Source: Methanobrevibacter sp. (GTDB lineage Archaea; Methanobacteriota; Methanobacteria; Methanobacteriales; Methanobacteriaceae). From it: 48,956 nucleotides of DNA. Within the stretch, counting starts at the first letter, position 1, and the number at the start of each line of letters is the position of its first letter. Below, one piece after another: positions 26,977-33,741 of the stretch. The notes under the pieces are model-generated. The model searched no databases and was not told the DNA's origin. It worked only from the letters and a program-made list of their open reading frames with translations. Both the position numbers and the translations under genes were made by a program. The stretch spans positions 1 through 48,956 of the forward strand of contig NZ_JAFRKB010000030.1 in NCBI RefSeq assembly GCF_017431965.1. The letters run 5' to 3'.

Positions 26977-27678
26977 ATGGCAAGGAAAGTGGAATACCTA
27001 TGTCATACATGTGGATTCAGTTATACTTCAGTAGACCAAATATTTTGGATTGATGAAAATGAGCAAGTCATAGTTAAACCTTTAGTGATGTCCGCATCAT
27101 CTGAAAGTTCTAATGCTCCGGTTAAGGGATTTTTTACCAATTATTATTGTTATGAATGTAAAAAGTTCATTAACAAATTCATTATTTATAAAAAATCTTC
27201 TGATTTGGATGATGAAAAGATCATCCACATACTGGAACAATACAACGAGAATTCAAAAATTATCCAATTTGATGATGTATTTCAAAAATGCTTAAAATGC
27301 GGTGCAGAACTACCTTCAAAAGCAGATTATTCCTTTGCATTAGATGTTGATGGTGAATTCCATATTGGTGAAGATGACTATGACTTTTCTAAAGGCAAAG
27401 ACTTCAAATTCGCGGGAATTTATCATGGATATTACTGTTCAAACTGCAAAAAACAAATTAATAAGTTTGTTATTACAGAAAATAATGCAAATCTGAACGA
27501 TTCACAAATAAAAGAGATTCTTGAAGATCACACAAATGATTTAACCATATTTATCCGCAGTGATTATGATATATGTCCCGATTGCGGTGAAGAGATATAT
27601 TATCTAGACCAGAATTCAACATGTCCAAATTGCAGAAGAGACCGATTGCACATTTCAGACCATATTGTGGTCGATTAA
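26977..27678 (+). CDS. Zinc-ribbon protein with internal duplication, unknown function
   Basis: The 233-residue protein is not a family I can name. It carries a repeat of about 95 residues. Each copy starts with a CxxC pair (LCHTCGF; KCLKCGAE), then has a hydrophobic GxFTNYYCYECKKFINKF or GIYHGYYCSNCKKQINKF strand, then a helix (DDEKIIHILEQYNE; NDSQIKEILEDHTN). A third zinc ribbon ends the protein (CPDCGEEIYYLDQNSTCPNC). All three sites have four cysteines, so up to three zinc ions are likely. It starts 29 bases after argD and may be co-transcribed. The stop codon overlaps the convergent NUDIX gene. Confidence 0.7.
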   Translation: MARKVEYLCHTCGFSYTSVDQIFWIDENEQVIVKPLVMSASSESSNAPVKGFFTNYYCYECKKFINKFIIYKKSSDLDDEKIIHILEQYNENSKIIQFDDVFQKCLKCGAELPSKADYSFALDVDGEFHIGEDDYDFSKGKDFKFAGIYHGYYCSNCKKQINKFVITENNANLNDSQIKEILEDHTNDLTIFIRSDYDICPDCGEEIYYLDQNSTCPNCRRDRLHISDHIVVD

Positions 27679-28079
27679 AGCTCTCCTTTTCTTTTTTTTA
27701 ATACTTTTTTTAGTGATGTCGAAAGCTCTAAACTTTTTATCCTTTCTAAACTGGCCCACATCCAGTCGGTATGTTCATCGCTTATTTTCACTTCTCCGGT
27801 GATGTCAGTAAGATACATCATTATTTGCACGGTTCTTTTGTGCATGTAATCATTTTGAATAGCTTCACAGAAGTCACCTACTTTAACATTCAAGTTAGTT
27901 TCTTCTTTGATTTCACGAACAAGGGCATCAGTGAAAAATTCACCTTTTTCCACTTTTCCGCCCGGCAGTTCCCACATTTCAGGGTCAGTTCTTGATTTTG
28001 GGTGTCTTTTAACTATTAAAATTTCATCATTTTCGTTTTTGATAATGCCTCTTACTGTAAGGCCATATGGCATATCCAT
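27675..28079 (-). CDS. NUDIX hydrolase, MutT-like
   Basis: The 134-residue protein has a full Nudix box, GGKVEKGEFFTDALVREIKEETNL, preceded by KRHPKSRTDPEMWELP. This resembles MutT-like nucleotide pyrophosphatases that clean up damaged nucleotides, but the substrate is not fixed by the sequence. It is a second NUDIX gene in the window (the other is at 13473-13895) and is only distantly similar. It is transcribed against the zinc-ribbon gene, sharing a TTAA stop. Confidence 0.88.
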   Translation of the reverse strand: MDMPYGLTVRGIIKNENDEILIVKRHPKSRTDPEMWELPGGKVEKGEFFTDALVREIKEETNLNVKVGDFCEAIQNDYMHKRTVQIMMYLTDITGEVKISDEHTDWMWASLERIKSLELSTSLKKVLKKRKGEL

Positions 28080-28211
28080 TCTATCACCTATTACTATATT
28101 ATTTTTTAATAGTAATTAATTTCAACGGAAAATCATTTTCCTTAATAAGTTATAAATATTATAAAATTAATATGTAAAAACATAATGTAACTTTTTTTAG
28201 GAGTTTTAATC

Positions 28212-29495
28212 ATGGATTTGAATATTAAAGTAAACGATAAAAACCACTTGGATATTGGTGGTGCAGATGCAATTGATATTGCAGAAGAATTCGGAACTCC
28301 AACCTATGTAATTGATGAAAATAGGATTAGAGATAATTATAATAGATTTTATTCAGCTTTTACTAAATATTATTCTGATTTTAAAGTATTCTATGCATGT
28401 AAAGCTAATACCAATCTTGCTGTAATGAAAATTTTAGAAAGTGAAGGATGTTGTATTGATGCAGTTTCTCCAGGAGAAGTCCATATTTCCAAAATGCTTG
28501 GATTTTCAGGAGACAGAATATTGTTTACAGGCAATAACATTACCAATGATGAATTGAAATTTGTGCATGATGAAGGGGCTGTTTTAAACATAGATTCAGT
28601 TTCAGCCTTAAAAAGATTGGCAAAAATAGTTGATCCTGAAGGATTAAAAATTTCATTTAGGGTAAACCCTATGGTTGGTGCAGGACACCACGACCACTGT
28701 ATTACTGGTGGAGTAATGAGTAAATTCGGTATAATGGATTCAGAAGCCAGTGATGTTTATGCATTAGCTAAAGAATTAGGATTCAATCCAATTGGTATGC
28801 ACTCCCACATAGGATCTGGAATTTTAGACCCAGAACCATTCAAATTAGCTATTGAATCAACAATGGACATTGCAGGTAAAGTTCATGAAGAAGTAGGCAT
28901 TGACTTTGAATTTGTTGATTTTGGTGGAGGTGTGGGAATTCCATACACTCCAGAAGAAAACATTGTTGATTTGGATAAATTTGCTGAAGTCAACATTGGA
29001 TTATTTAAAGAAAAATTAGAGCAATATGACATGGGTTCACCTACAATGTATTTGGAGCCTGGAAGATACCTGGTTGGTGATGCAAGTGTACTTCTTGTAA
29101 CCGTAAACAGCGTAAAACAAAGCTATAGAAAATTCATTGGTGTAGATGCAGGTTTCCACACCCTTCTCAGACCTGCAATGTATGATTCATATCACCACAT
29201 TGTTGATGCAAGCAAAATGGATGCTCAAAACACTCAGGAAGTTGACATTGCAGGTAACGTATGTGAATCCGGAGACTTGTTTGCACGTGACAGGCCAATG
29301 CCTGATGTGGAAGAGGGAGATGTCTTAGGAATATTAAATGCTGGAGCATATGGATTTACTATGTCTTCAAATTACAATTCAAGGCCATTAGCTTCAGAAG
29401 TATTGGTAACTGATGGTAAATGTTCATTAGTACGTGAAAGAGAAAGCTTTGAAGACTTATATGCAAAACAAAGCATACCACCACATTTGGAATAA
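28212..29495 (+). CDS. lysA: Diaminopimelate decarboxylase
   Basis: LysA decarboxylates meso-diaminopimelate to lysine. The 427-residue PLP enzyme has the lysine in [21 protein letters not shown], a [10 protein letters not shown] glycine loop, the EPGR motif and the C-terminal [11 protein letters not shown]. Length is standard. A TAGGAG ribosome-binding site precedes the ATG. It is followed by dapF after 10 bases, giving a two-gene lysine unit. Methanobacteriales use this pathway for lysine; pseudomurein also contains lysine. Confidence 0.97.
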   Translation: MDLNIKVNDKNHLDIGGADAIDIAEEFGTPTYVIDENRIRDNYNRFYSAFTKYYSDFKVFYACKANTNLAVMKILESEGCCIDAVSPGEVHISKMLGFSGDRILFTGNNITNDELKFVHDEGAVLNIDSVSALKRLAKIVDPEGLKISFRVNPMVGAGHHDHCITGGVMSKFGIMDSEASDVYALAKELGFNPIGMHSHIGSGILDPEPFKLAIESTMDIAGKVHEEVGIDFEFVDFGGGVGIPYTPEENIVDLDKFAEVNIGLFKEKLEQYDMGSPTMYLEPGRYLVGDASVLLVTVNSVKQSYRKFIGVDAGFHTLLRPAMYDSYHHIVDASKMDAQNTQEVDIAGNVCESGDLFARDRPMPDVEEGDVLGILNAGAYGFTMSSNYNSRPLASEVLVTDGKCSLVRERESFEDLYAKQSIPPHLE

Positions 29496-29505
29496 GTTGA
29501 TTATT

Positions 29506-30366
29506 ATGGTTGATTTAAAAGGATTAAAATTTTCAAAAATGCATGGAATAGGCAATGACTTTCCTATAATTGATGAAAGTAAAGGGGAAGTTATTCCTGA
29601 AGCGGATAAACCTGAAGCATGCAGAATATTGTGCCACAGGAATTTTGGCGTAGGTGGAGATGGAGTATTATTTGTCGAACCTTCTGATGTAGCTGATATT
29701 GGGTATAGAATGTTTAACCCTGATGGAAGCGAAGCTGAAATGTGTGGAAATGGTATCAGATGCTTTGGAGATTTCGTTTACAGAAAAGGTATTTTAAAAC
29801 AGGAAAAAATGACTGTTGAAACCAGAGCTGGAATCAAAACAATTGAAATTACCTTGGAAAATGATGAGCCAGTGTTGTTTAAAGTGGATATGGGTTTATC
29901 TACATTCAAAACACCTGAAATTCCAATGACTTCTGATAAAGATGAATTCCTCGACGGCGAACTTAATGTTTTGGATACTACATTCAATGTAACCGCAATC
30001 AGCGTCGGAAACCCTCATGCGATTATATTTGTCGCCAATGTTGATGAAGTTGACATTAACAAATATGGTCCTGCTATTGAAGCCCATGAAGTATTTCCCG
30101 AAAAAATCAATGTACATTTTGTAGAAGTTATTTCTAAAAATGAAGGAAAAATGATTACTTGGGAGCGTGGTGCTGGCGTAACTCTTGCATGCGGAACCGG
30201 AGCTACTTCCACTGCAATTTCAGGTTTCAAACTAGGTTTGTTTGATAGTGATGTTTTGCTTCACTTGCCTGGTGGAGACTTAAAATTCAATGTTTATGAA
30301 AAAGAAGATAAGTTAGGAGCCTTCATGGAAGGTCCTGCAACTCTCGTTTTTGATGGAGAATTATAA
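29506..30366 (+). CDS. dapF: Diaminopimelate epimerase
   Basis: DapF turns LL- into meso-diaminopimelate, the substrate of the upstream lysA product. The protein is 286 residues from the ATG at 29506. The two catalytic cysteines are present: MCGNGIRCFGDF and LACGTGATSTA. KMHGIGNDFPIIDES is the N-terminal signature, with Pro-Ile in place of the commoner Val-Ile. Earlier in-frame codons overlap the lysA end and are unlikely starts. A hairpin covers its stop codon. Confidence 0.96.
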   Translation: MVDLKGLKFSKMHGIGNDFPIIDESKGEVIPEADKPEACRILCHRNFGVGGDGVLFVEPSDVADIGYRMFNPDGSEAEMCGNGIRCFGDFVYRKGILKQEKMTVETRAGIKTIEITLENDEPVLFKVDMGLSTFKTPEIPMTSDKDEFLDGELNVLDTTFNVTAISVGNPHAIIFVANVDEVDINKYGPAIEAHEVFPEKINVHFVEVISKNEGKMITWERGAGVTLACGTGATSTAISGFKLGLFDSDVLLHLPGGDLKFNVYEKEDKLGAFMEGPATLVFDGEL

Positions 30367-30372
30367 TTCTCC
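30355..30372 (+). terminator. Stop-codon hairpin, end of dapF
   Basis: GGAGAATT and AATTCTCC pair perfectly around an AT loop. The TAA stop (30364-30366) lies in the loop and stem. A T-rich stretch follows. A small minus-strand gene ends six bases beyond, so it may act in both directions. Confidence 0.55.
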
Positions 30373-30377
30373 CTTAT

Positions 30378-30536
30378 TTATTTATTCATTCTGTATAATC
30401 CTGCTATAATATCAAGTACAGCAAGTATGATTATCAATATTATCCAAATATTAAATTCGTTTCTTAGTAGAGCAAATATTGCTGCCAGTATTATAAGGGC
30501 AACTCCAATAAGTATTGATGTTTTCCATTGTTCCAT
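30378..30536 (-). CDS. 52-residue two-helix membrane protein
   Basis: The minus-strand frame from ATG 30536 encodes MEQWKTSILIGVALIILAAI, then FALLRNEFNIWIILIIILAV and a short LDIIAGLYRMNK tail. It has two hydrophobic helices joined by a small charged loop. An AGGTGAT ribosome-binding site lies 5 bases before the ATG. The gene starts 13 bases after the HemK2-like gene on the same strand, so it would be the last gene of that operon. I do not recognise the family. It is too short for many gene finders. Confidence 0.7.
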   Translation of the reverse strand: MEQWKTSILIGVALIILAAIFALLRNEFNIWIILIIILAVLDIIAGLYRMNK

Positions 30537-30548
30537 AGTATCACCTAA

Positions 30549-31133
30549 TCATATTTTATAAGCATTAATTAATGTTATGTCTTCAAAAAAGAAGTGTTCA
30601 CTATCAGCTATTTCTGCAATAAAACCCAACTCATCTAACTTTTGCAAAGTTTCTTCATTGCCTGAAAGTGAAGACTGTATCATCTGCACAATTCCACCAT
30701 CATTTAAATGATTTTTCACTTCATTTAAAAAAAGATCAATAACTTTCCTTCCATTTAATCCACCATCAAACGCATAATTTATTGTGTCTTCTAAAACTTC
30801 CCCATCTTCAGTTGGCAGATATGGAGTATTAAATAAAATTACATCAAACTTTCTATTTTCCACGGGTTCAAATAAATTTCCAAACAATATTTCAATATTT
30901 TCGATGCCGTTTTCCTTGAAATTTTTCTCTGCAAGCTGGCATGCATCAAAATTTATATCAGTCACTGTAATCTTATCCGTTAATTTTGAAGCATACATTG
31001 CAACAATTCCGGATCCGGTTCCAATCTCTAAAACACTTTGATTTTCTTCAATCAATAAATTATCTGCAAGTAAATAGCTATCTTCAGCCGGAATGTAAAC
31101 GTTATCATCTGTATTTATTATAAAATCAGGCAT
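30549..31133 (-). CDS. HemK2/Mtq2-like methyltransferase
   Basis: The 194-residue class I methyltransferase resembles the archaeal HemK2/Mtq2 group, which methylates the glutamine of the release factor GGQ motif with the help of Trm112. The SAM loop is VLEIGTGSGIVAMYAS. The catalytic tetrapeptide, normally NPPY, reads NTPY here (ILFNTPYLPTE). This is a substitution in the residue next to the active-site asparagine. The FDGGLNGRKVIDLFL segment is typical of the group. It lies after rsmA, five bases downstream, in the operon. Confidence 0.85.
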   Translation of the reverse strand: MPDFIINTDDNVYIPAEDSYLLADNLLIEENQSVLEIGTGSGIVAMYASKLTDKITVTDINFDACQLAEKNFKENGIENIEILFGNLFEPVENRKFDVILFNTPYLPTEDGEVLEDTINYAFDGGLNGRKVIDLFLNEVKNHLNDGGIVQMIQSSLSGNEETLQKLDELGFIAEIADSEHFFFEDITLINAYKI

Positions 31134-31138
31134 AGTAT

Positions 31139-32011
31139 CTACTCATTAAAAATAGGATTTAATTCTCTTGATAATTCTAATATTTCCTCGGGAGTTAATG
31201 TAACCACCCTTTCAGATAAATATTCATTAATCTCTTCTGATTCAATCTCATTCAATCTCTGTTTTAAAACTTTTTTATCAATATTGCTTATAATATGTCT
31301 TGAATCAATCAAAGCATTTCTAATTTTTTTATTTCTATGTTGGAAAAGTGCTTTTGTAAAATTTGAATAGATTTTAAAGTCGTTATCCGAAATTTTATTT
31401 TCTTTCGGCGTTAATTTAACAACAGTGGAGTCAATTTTCGGTTTTGGTATAAAGCTTTCAGCGCTAACATCGGTTAATTTTTCTACATTGCATTTGAAGT
31501 ATAGCATTGCTGAAAGCCGGGAATAATTCTTGCTTCCGACTTCACCATTCATTCTATCGGCAAATTCCTTTTGATACATTAGAATTGCCAGGTCAAAATC
31601 ATAGTCTAAAAATTTAAAGGTGATTGGTGATGAGATTTGATAAGGTAGATTTGAAATGATTTTATTGAATTTTGGAAAATCAACACTTAATGCATCATCA
31701 TTAATTAGTTCTACATTATCGATTTTTTCGTCTTTAAGTCGTTTGGCTAATATCTTATAGATATTTTCATCTTGCTCAATGGCTATTACTTTTTTAGATT
31801 TTTTAGCAAGTTCAATTGTCAGTGTACCTATTCCAGCCCCTATCTCCAAAACAGTATCCTTTTTATCAATGTTTCCAAATCGAACAATTTGGTCTCGTTT
31901 ATTCTTATCAATTAAATAATTCTGACCAAGATTTTTGTTTAATGTAATCCCATGTTGCTTTAAAATACTTTTGGTTGTTTTAGATAAGGATTGGGAGGTA
32001 TCACTAGTCAA
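31139..32011 (-). CDS. rsmA: 16S rRNA dimethyladenosine transferase (KsgA/RsmA)
   Basis: This enzyme dimethylates two adjacent adenines near the 3' end of 16S rRNA and helps finish the small ribosomal subunit. The 290-residue protein shows LNKNLGQNYLIDKNKRDQIV, the SAM motif LEIGAGIGTLTIELA, KVIAIEQDENIYKIL, and the catalytic motif ISNLPYQISSPITFKF. Its C-terminal part carries FQHRNKKIRNAL. It follows DUF655 by nine bases on the same strand. Confidence 0.96.
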   Translation of the reverse strand: MTSDTSQSLSKTTKSILKQHGITLNKNLGQNYLIDKNKRDQIVRFGNIDKKDTVLEIGAGIGTLTIELAKKSKKVIAIEQDENIYKILAKRLKDEKIDNVELINDDALSVDFPKFNKIISNLPYQISSPITFKFLDYDFDLAILMYQKEFADRMNGEVGSKNYSRLSAMLYFKCNVEKLTDVSAESFIPKPKIDSTVVKLTPKENKISDNDFKIYSNFTKALFQHRNKKIRNALIDSRHIISNIDKKVLKQRLNEIESEEINEYLSERVVTLTPEEILELSRELNPIFNE

Positions 32012-32020
32012 TTTATCACT

Positions 32021-32662
32021 TTATCTTGGTTTTCTTTGTTGTCTCCTTTGAGATCTAGGAGGTTGTGTAAAAAGATTGTATTTGTTTTTGCCTCTTTTAG
32101 GATTAGTAGTATCTAATTCTAGCTGTACTCTTTTTACAATCATTCCTGCAGGATCTGCAAGTGTTGGAAGTCTTTTTGAAATATCTTCAAAGCTTTCAAA
32201 AGGTTTTTCTTCCCTTGCTTCAATAATTTCCCACATGTATTTTTTACCAATTCCCGGAATTAACTCTAATTTATGAAGTCTTGTACTTAATGCTTCAGCA
32301 GTATTAAAGAATTCAACAAATTTGTCTTCTTGCTGTTCAACAATATCTCGAATTGCATATTCTAATTCAATTCTACTAGTTGCTGTTAAGTTTTCATAAT
32401 CTAATCTGCCAAGAACCCTATATATCTTATCTCTCTTTCCTTTTCCGATATATACAGTATCTTGAATCTCTAAATCCACTCCATTTTTAGGAGCTAATTC
32501 TAGTAAAGTGAATTGTTCTGTACCAATAGCTTGAGCAATAGCTTTTCCACCAAATTTGGACATGTCTGATTTAACATATCCACGACTTAAATAGTCAAGT
32601 ACAACAGCATATTCTTCCTTTTTTACTGTTGGAGCTTTATCTTTTTTGTTTTTAGTATCCAT
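32021..32662 (-). CDS. DUF655 family protein with helix-hairpin-helix
   Basis: The 213-residue protein matches the archaeal DUF655 family, which is conserved in gene neighbourhoods with rpl21e, rpoF and rsmA. A basic N-terminus is followed by YAVVLDYLSRGYVKSD, an OB-like region with VYIGKGKRDKIYRVLG, and a helix-hairpin-helix (KLELIPGIGKKYMWEIIEAR). The C-terminus is very basic (RSQRRQQRKPR). This points to nucleic acid binding. No biochemical function is established that I know of. Confidence 0.9.
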   Translation of the reverse strand: MDTKNKKDKAPTVKKEEYAVVLDYLSRGYVKSDMSKFGGKAIAQAIGTEQFTLLELAPKNGVDLEIQDTVYIGKGKRDKIYRVLGRLDYENLTATSRIELEYAIRDIVEQQEDKFVEFFNTAEALSTRLHKLELIPGIGKKYMWEIIEAREEKPFESFEDISKRLPTLADPAGMIVKRVQLELDTTNPKRGKNKYNLFTQPPRSQRRQQRKPR

Positions 32663-32805
32663 TTTATCACTTCACTATTGTTTTTTTTCTTTTGTCTAAT
32701 TGACTAAAGATAACCTTACTGTTAAACTTTATTTTTCAAATGTAATAAACATATCTAAAAATAGCTAATAATTTTAAAAAATTTGTAAAATAAATAAAAA
32801 AAAGA

Positions 32806-32825
32806 GAATAGTTTTAGAACTATTC
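32806..32825 (-). terminator. Stop-codon hairpin, end of rpoF
   Basis: GAATAGTT and AACTATTC pair around a TTAG loop. The TAG stop of rpoF (minus strand, 32820-32822) lies in the stem, and a strong T-run follows on the minus strand. The next gene of the cluster (DUF655) starts 157 bases later, so this may split the unit. Confidence 0.6.
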
Positions 32826-33167
32826 GAGAATATCGTATGGTTCTAAAATTTCTAAAATTTGTTCCATTTCTTCTTTGCTTGGTTGGTAAGGTTCTTTAGC
32901 AAATATTAATCTTAAATCTGCTAAATCCTGTGGAACTAAATCTACAATATGAACCAGCACTCTAGCCCTTAAGTTAGGGAATGCTTCTTGGAGTTTTTCC
33001 ATGATTTCTTCAGTATCTTCCACAGAGTATTTTTTAAATCTTGAAAGATGGTTTAAAGTTAGATTTTGTTCATAGTTTAATTCATGTTCTTCAGAAAACT
33101 CATCAAGAATTTGTTTTACTTTTGCACTTGGTATTGGTTCGTTTTCAATTATTTCTTTTCCGATCAT
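32820..33167 (-). CDS. rpoF: DNA-directed RNA polymerase subunit F (Rpo4)
   Basis: Rpo4 forms the stalk of archaeal RNA polymerase with Rpo7 and matches the eukaryotic Rpb4. The 115-residue protein has the family segments NEPIPSAKVKQILDEFSEE, LNHLSRFKKYSVEDTEEIME and LVPQDLADLRLIFAKEPYQP. The last one includes the HRDC-like helix. It lies 5 bases after rpl21e. Confidence 0.94.
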   Translation of the reverse strand: MIGKEIIENEPIPSAKVKQILDEFSEEHELNYEQNLTLNHLSRFKKYSVEDTEEIMEKLQEAFPNLRARVLVHIVDLVPQDLADLRLIFAKEPYQPSKEEMEQILEILEPYDILE

Positions 33168-33172
33168 AAAAA

Positions 33173-33463
33173 TCAGTTTTGTAATTTTAAGTGGTCTGGT
33201 CTAACAATCAATTCTTTAGGTTTGTTTCCATCTTTTAAAGATACGATGTAAGCTTTTCCTTTTTGACCAGTAATTTTACCAGTTTTTCCATGGAATCTAG
33301 GAGCTGGTTGTCCTTTTTGAATACTTGGGTTAATGGTAATGTGAACTAAGTCTCCTTCTTCAAATTTTTGGAGTCTGTTTGTAATTGGATTAGTTCTACC
33401 TGGCCTTTGTACTTTAGTCATTTTTTTTCTTGATCTACTTTTTAATCCTCTTGATCTTTGCAT
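33173..33463 (-). CDS. rpl21e: 50S ribosomal protein L21e
   Basis: The 96-residue protein is an archaeal-eukaryotic large-subunit protein. The N-terminal arm is basic ([22 protein letters not shown] is typical). The SH3-like body shows [39 protein letters not shown] and [10 protein letters not shown]. It heads the rpoF-DUF655-rsmA cluster. An AGAGG ribosome-binding site precedes the ATG. A TATA-like box at about 33496-33503 and a large inverted repeat (33507-33560) lie upstream. Confidence 0.96.
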   Translation of the reverse strand: MQRSRGLKSRSRKKMTKVQRPGRTNPITNRLQKFEEGDLVHITINPSIQKGQPAPRFHGKTGKITGQKGKAYIVSLKDGNKPKELIVRPDHLKLQN

Positions 33464-33506
33464 TTAAATAACCTCTTAATCAGTTCTGCACTGGGTATAT
33501 AATTAA

Positions 33507-33560
33507 TCTATGTTATCAGCTACCTAGTATTAAAAAGCCCATAAATACTAGTAACATAGA
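33507..33560. promoter_or_regulatory. Two-part inverted repeat upstream of rpl21e
   Basis: The left arm is TCTATGTTA (33507-33515), an 8-base interruption, then CTAGTATT (33524-33531). The right arm is AATACTAG directly followed by TAACATAGA (33544-33560). Both segments pair perfectly, around a 12-base loop. The repeat abuts a TATA-like box on the side where BRE and activator sites lie for the rpl21e promoter, so it may be a regulator site rather than an RNA hairpin. Confidence 0.45.
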
Positions 33561-33716
33561 ATGTGAAAATAATAAATTATCATCAGTGATATGATAATAT
33601 TATAATTTTAGTTTGATGGTATTAATATACTTTTAGTTTTTAGGTGATTTTTAAAAATTTTAGTATATATTTTAAAATTATGGTTTAGGGTTGTGGTGTA
33701 AAAAATAAGGTGGATA

Positions 33717-33741
33717 AAGATAACTAAAATTTAGTTATCTT
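33717..33741 (-). terminator. Stop-codon hairpin, end of nrdD
   Basis: AAGATAACTAAA (33717-33728) and TTTAGTTATCTT (33730-33741) are perfect 12-base complements around one base. The TAA stop of nrdD lies in the arm. T-rich sequence follows on the minus strand after about nine bases. Confidence 0.55.
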
